Shown here in pieces: positions 48,037 to 57,688 of a stretch of 64,000 nt of DNA. Where the stretch lies: positions 208,762 through 272,761 of the forward strand of contig BPAJ01000001.1 in NCBI GenBank assembly GCA_019652555.1, given 5' to 3'. Each line of letters begins with the position of its first letter. The stretch's first letter is position 1. The notes beneath the pieces are model-generated. The model saw only the letters and a program-made list of their open reading frames with translations. It ran no database searches and had not been told where the DNA came from. This DNA is from Gammaproteobacteria bacterium. GTDB lineage: Bacteria; Pseudomonadota; Gammaproteobacteria; Magnimaribacterales; AG-339-G14. The position numbers were made by a program, and so were the translations under genes.

Positions 48037-48546
48037 ATGACCTACCAAGATGATGATTTCATTTTGGTAGGAAATTTTGGTCGTCCAATCGGCCTTAAAG
48101 GAAGTATCAAATTAAATTCCTTCACAAGACCTCCTGAAAATATAGAATCCTACAACTCTTTCTTTATGAAAGAGAGTTCCCAATTTGTTGAATTAGAAGT
48201 AAAAAAAATAACTACTTCTGGCAAAAATTTAATCATTTTCTTGAATAACTGTAATTCTCTTGAAGAGGCTGAAGAAACTTTTAAAGGAAGGGAAATATTT
48301 ATTCCTAAATCAGATCTCCCTGAAACAGAGGATAAGTTTTATTGGAATGATCTAATTGGTTTAGAGGTAATCATACGAAGCTCAGAAAAATCTTTAGGCA
48401 AGGTCCATTCTCTTATGGAAACTGGCTCTAATGATGTGCTAATAATTAAAAACCCCAATCAAGAAGATATTTTGATTCCTTTCATCATGAAGCAAGTAAT
48501 TTTGGAGGTAACAAAAACAAGCATTTATGTAGATTGGGAGATTTAA
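48037..48546 (+). CDS. rimM: 16S rRNA processing protein RimM
   Basis: RimM binds S19 and helps 30S head maturation. The 169-residue protein begins FILVGNFGRPIGLKGSIKLNSFT, the barrel domain, with the PRC-like second domain from about residue 95 (YWNDLIGLEVI, GSNDVLIIKN). It lies nine bases after rpsP and abuts trmD. Confidence 0.95.
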   Translation: MTYQDDDFILVGNFGRPIGLKGSIKLNSFTRPPENIESYNSFFMKESSQFVELEVKKITTSGKNLIIFLNNCNSLEEAEETFKGREIFIPKSDLPETEDKFYWNDLIGLEVIIRSSEKSLGKVHSLMETGSNDVLIIKNPNQEDILIPFIMKQVILEVTKTSIYVDWEI

Positions 48547-49284
48547 ATGAATTTTACTTTTATTTCTTTGTTTCCCGAAATCATAAGGTCTGCATTGAAT
48601 GAAAGCATAACCAAACGAGCTATCGAAAAGTCTTTAATCTCTTTTGAAACGATAAATCCTAGAGATTATCTTAAACCCAAAGAAAGGATTGATGACAAAG
48701 TTTATGGCGGTGGTCCGGGAATGCTTTTGAAATCTGAACCTTTAATGAAAGCCATAGACGATGCAACTTCTAAATTTGATAGATCAGAAAGCAAAATTAT
48801 TTATTTATCTCCAAAAGGCAAACCATTTACTCAAGAAACTGCAGAGACTCTGGCTTTGGAGAAAAATATAATATTCATTTGTGGTCGTTACGAAGGAATT
48901 GATCAGAGAATCATTGATCATTATGTGGATGACGAGATAAGCATTGGCGATTATGTTCTCTCCGGCGGAGAGCTACCAGCTTTAGTAGTATTTGATGCTA
49001 TCACAAGGAATATTGAGGGAGTCTTAGGAGACGACGCATCTCTTGAGCAAGAATCTTTTTCCGGAGGACTATTAGAATATCCTCAATATACCAGGCCTGA
49101 AAAAATGAAGTTGGGCGATGTGCCAGAAGAATTATTATCTGGAAATCATGCGGTTATAGAACAATGGCGAAAGAAACAGATGCTAGGAATTACCGCTTCG
49201 AGAAGAAAAGATCTTCTGGAAAAAATCAAATTATCACCTGAAGAAAAAGCTCTTTTGGAAGAATTTTTTGATGAACTTGAGTAA
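48547..49284 (+). CDS. trmD: tRNA (guanine37-N1)-methyltransferase
   Basis: TrmD methylates G37 of tRNAs to prevent frameshifting. The 245-residue SPOUT enzyme shows VYGGGPGMLLKSEP (about 54-67), the SAM-binding knot IFICGRYEGIDQRI (about 112-125), SIGDYVLSGGELPAL (about 132-146) and YTRPEKMKLGDVPEELLSGNHA. It directly follows rimM. Confidence 0.98.
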   Translation: MNFTFISLFPEIIRSALNESITKRAIEKSLISFETINPRDYLKPKERIDDKVYGGGPGMLLKSEPLMKAIDDATSKFDRSESKIIYLSPKGKPFTQETAETLALEKNIIFICGRYEGIDQRIIDHYVDDEISIGDYVLSGGELPALVVFDAITRNIEGVLGDDASLEQESFSGGLLEYPQYTRPEKMKLGDVPEELLSGNHAVIEQWRKKQMLGITASRRKDLLEKIKLSPEEKALLEEFFDELE

Positions 49285-49328
49285 TAATCTGATAGAATTC
49301 TTTTCCTTGTAGATAAGCAGTAACAGAA

Positions 49329-49682
49329 ATGAGCAGCAAAAGAACATCTGTCCAAGTCGTAGAGGCAGCACAACTTAAAGATAACATCCCTGATTTTAAT
49401 CAGGGGGATACTGTTTTGGTTGAGATTATAGTTAAAGAAGGTGACCGAGAGAGGTCTCAACCTTTTGAAGGTGTAGTAATTGGTATCAAAAACAGAGGTC
49501 TAAATTCTGCTTTTACAGTAAGAAAAATTTCCAGTGGCGTTGGCGTTGAAAGGACATTTCAAACTCACAGTCCATTAATAAAATCTATCAAAGTGAAAAG
49601 GAAAGGTAAGGTAAGGCAATCTAAACTTTATTACTTAAGAGAACGCTCTGGAAGATCCGCAAGAATAAAAGAAAAAGTATAA
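49329..49682 (+). CDS. rplS: Ribosomal protein L19
   Basis: This 117-residue protein has the L19 pattern [28 protein letters not shown] and [47 protein letters not shown] ending (read over residues 80-117). L19 sits at the 30S-50S interface. It ends the rpsP-rimM-trmD-rplS operon and precedes xerD by seven bases. Confidence 0.98.
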   Translation: MSSKRTSVQVVEAAQLKDNIPDFNQGDTVLVEIIVKEGDRERSQPFEGVVIGIKNRGLNSAFTVRKISSGVGVERTFQTHSPLIKSIKVKRKGKVRQSKLYYLRERSGRSARIKEKV

Positions 49683-49689
49683 TCTCATA

Positions 49690-50589
49690 ATGAGTGATTC
49701 GGATAGGCAAATTCTTGATGCCTTTATCGATAATATCTGGATTGAAAAAGGATTGAGTCAAAATACATTAGACTCATATAGAAGTGATCTTGAGCAATTT
49801 TCCTCATGGCTTGAAAAAAATAATCTTAGTTATATAAAAACTTCCAAGAAAGAAATTCTATCTTATTTGTCTTTTCTTTTTCAAAAAGGGTTAGGAAGTA
49901 AAACAGTTGCCAGAAAACTTTCTTCATTAAAATCTTTCTTCCGCTATTTGGTCTTTAAATCCATTATTCCAAACGATCCCTCAAGCGAGGTAGAAACGCC
50001 AAAATTATTAAAGTCCATTCCCAAATCCATTTCAGAAAAAGAAGTTGAAGCATTGTTAGCTGCACCTGATGAAAAGACAGATATCGGACTTAGAGATAAA
50101 ACCATGATTGAGACTTTATATTCTTGTGGGTTGAGAATTTCAGAATTAACAAATTTAGAATTGCTAAATCTTAACTTGCGCCAAGGTGTGATCAGAGTGA
50201 TTGGAAAAGGCCAAAAAGAAAGATTGGTTCCAATGGGCGATCAGCTTATTGCTTTATTAGAACTCTACATTTCCTCTTCAAGGAAAAATCTTCTCAATAA
50301 AAGACACTCTGACTTTTTATTTTTATCAACAAGAGGACAAAGAATGACTCGTCAATCCTTTTGGCATAGGATAAAACACTACTGTTTGGCCTCAGGTTTT
50401 GAGCCAGATAAAATTTCTCCTCACGTACTTAGACATGCTTTTGCAACCCACCTTTTAAATAATGGAGCTGACCTAAGAGTGGTACAACTTTTACTCGGAC
50501 ATAGCGACTTAAATACAACGCAAATTTACACTGAGGTTGCTAGACAACGACTGAAAAGACTTCATACTGAGCACCACCCACGAGGCTAA
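49690..50589 (+). CDS. xerD: Chromosome dimer-resolution tyrosine recombinase XerD
   Basis: XerD with XerC resolves chromosome dimers at dif. This 299-residue protein has an N-terminal SAM-like DNA-binding domain (about 5-90) and a catalytic domain with Arg in SCGLRISELTNL (about 150), HVLRHAFATHLL (His and Arg near 245-248), GHSDLNTTQIY (His near 271, Tyr nucleophile near 280). XerD rather than XerC is chosen because dsbC follows, as in E. coli. Confidence 0.92.
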   Translation: MSDSDRQILDAFIDNIWIEKGLSQNTLDSYRSDLEQFSSWLEKNNLSYIKTSKKEILSYLSFLFQKGLGSKTVARKLSSLKSFFRYLVFKSIIPNDPSSEVETPKLLKSIPKSISEKEVEALLAAPDEKTDIGLRDKTMIETLYSCGLRISELTNLELLNLNLRQGVIRVIGKGQKERLVPMGDQLIALLELYISSSRKNLLNKRHSDFLFLSTRGQRMTRQSFWHRIKHYCLASGFEPDKISPHVLRHAFATHLLNNGADLRVVQLLLGHSDLNTTQIYTEVARQRLKRLHTEHHPRG

Positions 50590-50592
50590 GAT

Positions 50593-51303
50593 ATGATTAT
50601 TTTTAGGTTTATTGTTTTGTTATTTTCATTACAGAGTTTTGTTTTAGATAAAGATGAAATAAAAGCAAAATTAAATGAAATCATTCCTGACGAGATATCG
50701 GTAGATACAGTTGAAGATACTTATTCCCCAAACTTTTTTTCGGTTGAATTATCTGACGGATCTTTATTTTACGTAACTGCAGATGGTGAATTCATCATCA
50801 ATGGCGATCTTTATCAAATTGAAAAAAACTCTTTGATAAATTTTTCAGACATCCGAGATTCTAAGAAAAGAATTAATAGAATACTTGAAATAAATCCAAG
50901 TGAGTTTATTACCTTTGAGCCCAAAGAAAAGAAAACAGATATCTATGTTTTTACTGATGTTGATTGTGGGTATTGTAGAAAATTGCATTCTGAAATCACA
51001 AACTATCTAGAAAATGGCATACAAGTTAATTATTTGGCATATCCAAGAGAAGGTTTGGAAAGTGATACTTATCAAAAAATGAAGACTGCCTGGTGTTCAA
51101 AAGATCCTCAGGTAAGTTTGACGACTTTAAAACTTGGAAAAACCATCAAAAGCGACGATTGCACTAAAAAAATTGTTTCAAAACATTATAATTTAGCCAA
51201 AGAATTTAATGCCCGAGGAACTCCTACTATAATTCTTGAGAACGGTTTCTTATTAGCAGGTTATCACTCTGCTGAGGAGATATTGAATTTTTTAAAAAAA
51301 TAA
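50593..51303 (+). CDS. dsbC: Thiol:disulfide interchange protein DsbC
   Basis: DsbC is a periplasmic disulfide isomerase. The 236-residue protein has a short signal peptide ([17 protein letters not shown]), an N-terminal dimerisation domain and a thioredoxin domain with CGYC (about 125-128). The second disulfide pair of the family is visible (WCSKDP and DDCTKK). It follows xerD by three bases. Confidence 0.93.
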   Translation: MIIFRFIVLLFSLQSFVLDKDEIKAKLNEIIPDEISVDTVEDTYSPNFFSVELSDGSLFYVTADGEFIINGDLYQIEKNSLINFSDIRDSKKRINRILEINPSEFITFEPKEKKTDIYVFTDVDCGYCRKLHSEITNYLENGIQVNYLAYPREGLESDTYQKMKTAWCSKDPQVSLTTLKLGKTIKSDDCTKKIVSKHYNLAKEFNARGTPTIILENGFLLAGYHSAEEILNFLKK

Positions 51304-51305
51304 CT

Positions 51306-52484
51306 ATGGATAAAAACTTTTCTTCAATAGATCGACTACCTCCTTATGTTTTCGAGGAAATTGGCCAACTTAAAATGGCGGCTCGAAGAAGAGGTGAGGA
51401 TATTATTGATTTTGGAATGGGAAATCCTGACGGCGCAACTCCTGATTTTATTGTCGAGAAGCTTAAAGAGGTTGTTATGCGACCCGATACCCATCGTTAC
51501 TCTCAATCAAAAGGTATACCCAAATTAAGACAAGCTATAACCGATTGGTATGCCAGAAAATTTGATGTTGCATTGGACCCCGAAGAAGAGGCAATAGCCA
51601 CTCTTGGTTCTAAAGAAGGCTTGAGTCATTTAGCCATTGCCACAATGGATAAGGGAGACGTAATTTTGGTACCAAATCCAGCTTATCCAATACATCCTTT
51701 TGGTTTTGTAATTGCCGGAGCGGATATTCATCACGTACCTATCGGACCAGGCATTGATTTCTTTAAAAGTTTAAAAGATGCAATAAAAAACTCTTTTCCA
51801 AAACCTAAAATGTTGCTCATTAATTTTCCAAGCAACCCAACAACGAGTTGCGTAGATTTAGATTTTTTTAAAGAAGTTATCGCTATTGCTAAAGAGCATA
51901 ACATTTGGGTTGTTCATGACTTGGCTTATGCTGATCTTTGTTTTGATGGTTATGAAGCTCCTTCAATTCTTCAAGTAGAAGGGGCAAAAGATATAGCTGT
52001 TGAGTTTTATACTCTTTCAAAAAGCTACAATATGCCAGGTTGGCGCTTAGGCTTTTGTTGTGGCAACAAAGAACTCATAGCTGCATTAGCGAGATTAAAA
52101 TCTTATTTTGATTACGGTCACTTCACACCCATTCAGGTAGCTGGAATAGAAGCTTTAAATAATGGCGATAAAGAAGTAGAAAAGATTTGCCAAACTTATA
52201 AATCCCGAAGAGACGTACTTTGTGATGGTTTGAATTCATTTGGCTGGACCATTGAAAAACCCAAAGCAACTATGTTTGTTTGGGCAAGAATCCCTGAATC
52301 GTTTGAAATGAAGTCTATGGAATTTTCTAGATTCTTATTGGAAAAGGCTAAAGTTGCCGTTTCTCCAGGTTTGGGTTTTGGAGAGTATGGAGATGACTTT
52401 GTTAGATTTTCTTTGATTGAAAATGAACAAAGAACAAACCAGGCAGTCAGAGGTATAAAAAAAGCCTTCAAAGAGTATCTATAA
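51306..52484 (+). CDS. alaC: Alanine-synthesizing transaminase AlaC
   Basis: This 392-residue class I/II PLP aminotransferase begins [34 protein letters not shown], the typical AlaC start, with [12 protein letters not shown] near residue 180 and the PLP lysine in [15 protein letters not shown] near 238. AlaC makes alanine from pyruvate and glutamate. It is placed between dsbC and hom, which is common near threonine genes in other gammaproteobacteria. Its stop shares a base with hom. Confidence 0.9.
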   Translation: MDKNFSSIDRLPPYVFEEIGQLKMAARRRGEDIIDFGMGNPDGATPDFIVEKLKEVVMRPDTHRYSQSKGIPKLRQAITDWYARKFDVALDPEEEAIATLGSKEGLSHLAIATMDKGDVILVPNPAYPIHPFGFVIAGADIHHVPIGPGIDFFKSLKDAIKNSFPKPKMLLINFPSNPTTSCVDLDFFKEVIAIAKEHNIWVVHDLAYADLCFDGYEAPSILQVEGAKDIAVEFYTLSKSYNMPGWRLGFCCGNKELIAALARLKSYFDYGHFTPIQVAGIEALNNGDKEVEKICQTYKSRRDVLCDGLNSFGWTIEKPKATMFVWARIPESFEMKSMEFSRFLLEKAKVAVSPGLGFGEYGDDFVRFSLIENEQRTNQAVRGIKKAFKEYL

Positions 52485-53752
52485 TGACAAATTTAAAAAT
52501 AGGTTTATGCGGCACTGGAAATGTCGGATCAGCTTTTATTGAAAGTATCGTTTCTTCGGAATCTCTTATTAATCAAAATTATGGTTTGAATATTTCAATA
52601 TCTTTGATTGGTGCAAGAAAAGGCAAGGTATCCGGAGTTTCTGATATTTCAGTTATTACTGATATTCAAGAAGTTGCCAAGTCAGATGATATTGATGTTG
52701 TGGTGGAGTTGATTGGCGGGGTTGAAGACGCTTATAAACTAGCTATTTCAGCACTTAAAAATAAAAAACATTTTGTCACGGCAAATAAAGCTCTCATTGC
52801 TGCTCATTCAAAAGAACTTTTTGAATTGGCAAAGGAAAATAAGGTTCACATCGGTTTTGAGGCTTCCGTAGCTGGGGGTATTCCAATTATTAGAACCATT
52901 AGAGATGGTTTAATTAGTAATCAGATAAATTCCTTTGCAGGAATATTAAACGGTACTTCCAATTTTATTTTTTCTAAAATGGCTGACGAAAAGTTATCTT
53001 TTGATACTGCATTGGCTTTGGCTCAAAAGGAAGGGTTTGCTGAACCCGATCCTACTTTTGATATTTCGGGTCAAGATGCTGCACAAAAAACAAGTATCCT
53101 TGCGACACTTTCCTTTTTTCAAAACTCCTCAATGGAAAATGTATATTTTGAAGGAATCGATAAAATTTCTCCTGATGACATAGATTACGGCAAGCAATTG
53201 AATTTTGTTTTGAAGCCTTTATCGGTTGGCATGCAAAATAAGGACCAGATTACTCTTGGTAGTTTTCCTGCTTTTGTAAAAACAGATTCGCTTTTGGCTT
53301 CAATCCAAAATGAAAATAACGCAGTGCTTGTAAATGCTGAAAATGTTGGCGGTACGATGTATTCTGGACCAGGCGCAGGAGCTAAGCCAACTGCCAATTC
53401 GGTCTTATCAGACGTTATTGATATAGCGCGTGGAAAAATTTTTGATTATGGAAAATTTGTTCAACAAGACCTTTCTTCAAGTTTTGATAATTTTTCCTGT
53501 GATCGCTACCTAAAACTCCAAGTAAATGATAAACCTGGAGTAGTCGCAAAAATTTCTACTTTGTTGGCGAAGAACAATCTCTCAATTGATAATCTCATTC
53601 AAAAGGAATTAGAGAGAAGTGATGACCAAATACCTTTGGTTATTGTACTGAGTAACTCCGATGAAACGACTATCCAAGAGACTATTAAAGAATTGGAAGC
53701 TTTAGATGAGGTTTCAGGACCGTTAACTCATATTAGGATTTTAGATATCTAA
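52484..53752 (+). CDS. hom: Homoserine dehydrogenase
   Basis: Hom reduces aspartate semialdehyde to homoserine. This monofunctional 422-residue form has the NAD(P) loop GLCGTGNVGSAF (about 7-18), VTANKALIAAH (about 98-108), GFEASVAGGIPIIRT (about 123-137) and a C-terminal ACT domain (about 345-420) for threonine feedback. No aspartokinase is fused. thrC follows after one base. Confidence 0.96.
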   Translation: MTNLKIGLCGTGNVGSAFIESIVSSESLINQNYGLNISISLIGARKGKVSGVSDISVITDIQEVAKSDDIDVVVELIGGVEDAYKLAISALKNKKHFVTANKALIAAHSKELFELAKENKVHIGFEASVAGGIPIIRTIRDGLISNQINSFAGILNGTSNFIFSKMADEKLSFDTALALAQKEGFAEPDPTFDISGQDAAQKTSILATLSFFQNSSMENVYFEGIDKISPDDIDYGKQLNFVLKPLSVGMQNKDQITLGSFPAFVKTDSLLASIQNENNAVLVNAENVGGTMYSGPGAGAKPTANSVLSDVIDIARGKIFDYGKFVQQDLSSSFDNFSCDRYLKLQVNDKPGVVAKISTLLAKNNLSIDNLIQKELERSDDQIPLVIVLSNSDETTIQETIKELEALDEVSGPLTHIRILDI

Positions 53753-53753
53753 A

Positions 53754-55139
53754 ATGAAATACTTCAGCACTAGAGGAAATTCAGAAGCACTAAACTTTGT
53801 TGATGTGCTTACATCAGGTACGGCAAAAGATGGTGGATTATATGTACCAGAAAATTTTCCAAAGTTTTCAAAAGAAGAAATCGCTGATTTTGAGACTGCA
53901 AGCTATCAAGATCTGGCTTCGCATCTTTTGTATCCATACGTTGAAGGTTTTTTATCAAAAGATGACTTTGAGCAAGTTGTAAAAAATGCATATGAATCTT
54001 TTACTATTCCTGAAGTTGTAAAGTTAGTTGAAACAAAAAACATTGGGTATGTCCTTGAATTATTCCATGGTCCAACTTTTGCTTTCAAAGATGTAGCTAT
54101 GCAATTGTTGGCGGCTTTATTGGATAAAGCTGCTGAAAAAACAGACAAAAAAATCGTTGTTCTTGGAGCTACTTCAGGCGATACAGGCTCTGCTGCTATA
54201 GAAGCATGTAAAAAATTCGAAGATATAGATATTGCCATTTTATTTCCCCATAAGAAGATATCTCCTGTTCAACAAAGACAAATGACAACTTCAAATGCAA
54301 AAAATGTATTTCCTTTGGCAGTGAAGGGCGATTTTGATGATTGTCAAAATTACGTAAAAAAAATGTTCATAGAGAACAACAATGAAGAGGTTAAGTTTGT
54401 ATCAATTAATTCAATTAATTGGACAAGAATCATGGCACAAAGCGTCTATTTTTTTTCCACCAAACTTCAACTAAAAAAAGATTTTATAGCTTCTATTCCT
54501 TCTGGAAACTTTGGACATGCGTATGCTGGCTGGACGGCAAAAAATATGGGTCTTTCATTTAAAGGAATCAATATTGCAACCAACAAAAATGACGTTTTGC
54601 ATAGACTTTTCTCTGATGATGTATATCAAAAAAAAGAAACATCTGCTTCTCTTGCTCCATCTATGGACATTTCTGTAGCTAGTAATTTTGAAAGGTTATT
54701 GTTTGAGATTTACAAAAAAAATGGTGCCAAGCTTAGCGACACTTTCTCATCATTTCCCGCAAAAGCTATAGATTTCAATCAATCCGATGAAATCTGGCAA
54801 GAAGTGAAAGCTTTTTTTCAAAGCTCTACTTGTGATGACAAAGAAATCGTTGAAACAATTGTAAAAAGCTTTGAAACAGAAAATATTTTGTTTGATCCTC
54901 ATACTGCAACAGCAATAAAGGGAAACAAAGATTTAAATCTTGACCCTTCAGAGCTTGTAACCTTTGCTACTGCTCATCCAGCTAAATTTCCAGATGCAAT
55001 AAATAAAGAATTGGATATTTTAGACGAAAATACTCCAAGCTCCTTGAAGGAAATTATGACTAAAGAAGAAACTTTTTCAGTGCTTGAAAATAATTTTGAG
55101 GACCTGAATAATTATCTTAATTCGGAGGTTCTTAATTAA
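53754..55139 (+). CDS. thrC: Threonine synthase
   Basis: ThrC turns O-phosphohomoserine into threonine with PLP. The 461-residue protein begins KYFSTRGNSEALNFVDVLTSG, with the PLP lysine in HGPTFAFKDVAMQLL (about 106) and ATSGDTGSAA (about 140-149). With hom it completes the branch from aspartate semialdehyde. A GGAGG at 55124-55128 near its 3' end serves prfB. Confidence 0.96.
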   Translation: MKYFSTRGNSEALNFVDVLTSGTAKDGGLYVPENFPKFSKEEIADFETASYQDLASHLLYPYVEGFLSKDDFEQVVKNAYESFTIPEVVKLVETKNIGYVLELFHGPTFAFKDVAMQLLAALLDKAAEKTDKKIVVLGATSGDTGSAAIEACKKFEDIDIAILFPHKKISPVQQRQMTTSNAKNVFPLAVKGDFDDCQNYVKKMFIENNNEEVKFVSINSINWTRIMAQSVYFFSTKLQLKKDFIASIPSGNFGHAYAGWTAKNMGLSFKGINIATNKNDVLHRLFSDDVYQKKETSASLAPSMDISVASNFERLLFEIYKKNGAKLSDTFSSFPAKAIDFNQSDEIWQEVKAFFQSSTCDDKEIVETIVKSFETENILFDPHTATAIKGNKDLNLDPSELVTFATAHPAKFPDAINKELDILDENTPSSLKEIMTKEETFSVLENNFEDLNNYLNSEVLN

Positions 55140-56229
55140 ATGGTTGAACTGTCTTTAGGCGAAAGAATCAAAGTTGCTGCTAAGTCTCTAGCTGAGCTTA
55201 GGGGGTACCTTTGACTTTGAAGAAAAGAAAAAACGCTTAGACGAAATCAATACCAAACTTCAAGATCCTGAGGTTTGGTCCAATCAAGAAGAAAGTCAGA
55301 AATTAGGCAAGGAAAAAGCTTCCTTAGAAAAACTCGTTGATTTGGTAGAGGGATTAAATAACTCCGTAGAAGATCTGAATGAATTATTTGAGCTAAGCGA
55401 AGATGAATCAGAAGCAAACCAATTAAAAGAGGAACTTTTTAATGTTGAAGAAAAAATTGCTGATTTGGAGTTCCGTAGAATGTTTTCAGGAAAGATGGAT
55501 CAAGCAAACACTTATCTTGATATTCAGTCTGGTTCGGGGGGGACGGAAGCTCAGGATTGGGCAGAAATGCTTTTACGGATGTATTTGAGATGGGGCGAAA
55601 ACAAGAGTTTTAAAACCGAATTAATTGAAGTCTCTCCAGGAGAGGTTGCAGGAATTAAAAGCGCCACGATTAAATTTGAAGGCGAGTTTGCTTATGGTTG
55701 GCTTAGAACAGAATCAGGTGTTCATCGACTGGTTAGAAAGTCTCCTTTCGATTCTGGAAATCGTCGCCATACCTCTTTTGCATCAATTTTTGTATCGCCA
55801 GAAGTAGATGATGATATTCAAATAGATTTAAATCCTGCAGACATTCGAATCGATACTTATCGAGCTAGCGGTGCAGGAGGACAACACGTAAATAAAACAG
55901 ATTCGGCAGTGCGCTTGACTCATATGCCTTCAGGAGTAGTGGTGCAATGTCAAACGCAAAGATCGCAACATAAAAACAAAGATAGTGCGATGAAGCAGTT
56001 ACGCGCAAAGCTCTTTGAGATAGAATTAAAAAAGCAACAGCAAGAAATGGAAAATTTAGAAGCATCGAAAGCAGATATCGGTTGGGGAAGTCAAATTAGA
56101 TCTTACGTATTAGACTCGGCAAGAATTAAAGACCTCAGAACAGGCGTAGAAACAGGAAACTGCAATGATGTGCTAGATGGTAATTTAGATTTATTTATTG
56201 AAGCCAGTTTAAAGCAGGGAATTGAATAA
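55140..56229 (+). CDS. prfB: Peptide chain release factor 2, made by programmed +1 frameshift
   Basis: RF2 terminates translation at UGA and UAA. The first frame starts at ATG 55140 (GGAGG at 55124-55128) and runs 24 codons to an in-frame TGA at 55212-55214. A +1 shift at CTT enters the main frame from 55213 and gives 362 residues, close to 365 in E. coli. The body has the stop-codon SPF motif ([13 protein letters not shown]) and the catalytic GGQ ([14 protein letters not shown]). The slip site is conserved, so this is not a broken gene. lysS follows, overlapping by one base, the E. coli order. recJ is absent from the region. Confidence 0.96.
55200..55215 (+). promoter_or_regulatory. RF2 programmed frameshift site
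   Basis: The site reads AGGGGG (55200-55205, internal Shine-Dalgarno), TAC, CTT (55209-55211), TGA (55212-55214), C. This is the canonical element, where low RF2 makes the ribosome stall at UGA and slip from CTT to TTT. It gives RF2 autoregulation. Confidence 0.96.
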
Positions 56230-57683
56230 TGTCTCAAGACAAAGAAGAAAATCATTTAATTGAAGAAAGGCGAAAGAAACTTGCTGAGCTTAGAGAAGCT
56301 AACAAAGCTTTTCCAAACGATTTCAAAAGAAAACATTTAGCTCAAGAGTTAAAAAACGAGTTTGATGAGTTTTCCAAAGAAGAATTGGAAAAGAAGAAGG
56401 CAAAAGGAGTAGTTGCTGGACGCATCATGCTTAGAAGAATGATGGGCAAGGCAAGTTTTACAACCATTCAAGATTTTTCTGGAAGAATTCAGCTTTACAT
56501 CAGAGCTGATGAAATTTCGAACTACGATGAATTTAAAAATTATGACTTAGGGGATATTGTCGGTGCAGAAGGTACAGTATTTAAAACCAATACCGGTGAA
56601 CTCTCGATACATGTCAAAAAATTAAAACTCTTAACAAAATCCTTAAGACCATTACCAGAAAAACACTTAGGTTTAACCGATACCGAAATACGTTATCGTA
56701 AACGCTACCTGGACTTATTGACCAATCCAGAAAGTTTAGAAGTCTTTAAAACTAGAGCAGAAATAATAAGCAATATTAGAGCTTTTCTGCTGGCTGATGA
56801 CTTTATTGAAGTTGAGACTCCTATGATGCATCCCATTCCAGGTGGAGCTACAGCAAGGCCTTTTGTTACGCATCATAACTCTTTGAATATGGATCTATTT
56901 TTAAGAGTTGCACCAGAATTATATTTGAAGAGATTGGTTGTTGGCGGATTTGAAAAAGTGTTTGAGATCAATAGAAATTTCAGAAATGAAGGGCTTTCAA
57001 CTAGACACAATCCAGAATTCACTATGTTGGAATTTTATACCGCCTATGTTGATAGTGACTTTCAAATTAACTTTGTAGAGAAGATGTTCAAAGCAATTAC
57101 AAAATCTCTGCCTCATAAAACAAATATATTCAAAAAGGCTTTTCATAAATTAACTATGGACGAAGCAATATTGCAATTTACTTCTCTGAAGAAAAAAGAC
57201 TTAAGCGATACCAAGAAGCTCAAGGAATTTTGCAAGGCAGAAAAAATAAAGACGAATATTAAGGGTTCATTAGCCATAATAAAAAACGAAATATTTGAAG
57301 CATTGGTCGAAGAGAAACTCATAGAGCCTACCTTTATTACTGAATATCCAATTGAAGTTTCACCTTTAGCGAGAGCTTCGACTGTAAATCCTGAGGTGGC
57401 AGAAAGATTTGAACTTTTTATAGACGGTAAAGAGATTGCTAATGGCTTTTCTGAGTTAAACGATCCTGAAGAACAAGCAGAACGTTTCAAAGATCAAGTA
57501 GCTAAAAAGGATTCGGGTGATAATGAAGCGATGCATTTTGATAAAGATTACATCGAAGCTCTAGAGCATGGGTTAGCGCCATGTGCCGGAGTTGGTATTG
57601 GCATAGATCGATTAACCATGTTAATTACCGGTACCGAATCTATTCGAGATGTTTTATTATTTCCTCAACTAAAAAACAAGTAA
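56229..57683 (+). CDS. lysS: Lysyl-tRNA synthetase (class II)
   Basis: The 484-residue enzyme has an OB-fold anticodon domain (about 55-150), motif 2 as FRNEGLSTRHNPEFTMLEFY (about 253-272) and motif 3 as GVGIGIDRLTMLI (about 455-467). It charges tRNA-Lys. It shares a base with the prfB stop and precedes the acyl-CoA dehydrogenase by five bases. Confidence 0.98.
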   Translation: MSQDKEENHLIEERRKKLAELREANKAFPNDFKRKHLAQELKNEFDEFSKEELEKKKAKGVVAGRIMLRRMMGKASFTTIQDFSGRIQLYIRADEISNYDEFKNYDLGDIVGAEGTVFKTNTGELSIHVKKLKLLTKSLRPLPEKHLGLTDTEIRYRKRYLDLLTNPESLEVFKTRAEIISNIRAFLLADDFIEVETPMMHPIPGGATARPFVTHHNSLNMDLFLRVAPELYLKRLVVGGFEKVFEINRNFRNEGLSTRHNPEFTMLEFYTAYVDSDFQINFVEKMFKAITKSLPHKTNIFKKAFHKLTMDEAILQFTSLKKKDLSDTKKLKEFCKAEKIKTNIKGSLAIIKNEIFEALVEEKLIEPTFITEYPIEVSPLARASTVNPEVAERFELFIDGKEIANGFSELNDPEEQAERFKDQVAKKDSGDNEAMHFDKDYIEALEHGLAPCAGVGIGIDRLTMLITGTESIRDVLLFPQLKNK

Positions 57684-57688
57684 GAATT

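Noticed and set aside
47223..48048. Three long open frames opposite or across the rpsP tail (up to 270 codons)
   Set aside because: They arise because the repeated Val/Ala/Glu/Asp codons have few stops in any frame; their products are low-complexity Ser/Thr/Ala or His/Leu/Gln strings. Only the plus frame continues S16.
49690..50589. Tyrosine recombinase as a sign of a mobile element
   Set aside because: It is XerD beside dsbC, a housekeeping dif recombinase in conserved order; no att sites or phage genes surround it.
55140..55214. prfB as a frameshifted pseudogene
   Set aside because: The frameshift is the canonical programmed RF2 site with AGGGGG, CTT and TGA in place.
57581..57688. Longer N-terminus for the acyl-CoA dehydrogenase
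   Set aside because: These codons lie within lysS in another frame and encode a Cys/Arg/Tyr-rich stretch unlike the family; ATG 57689 fits.
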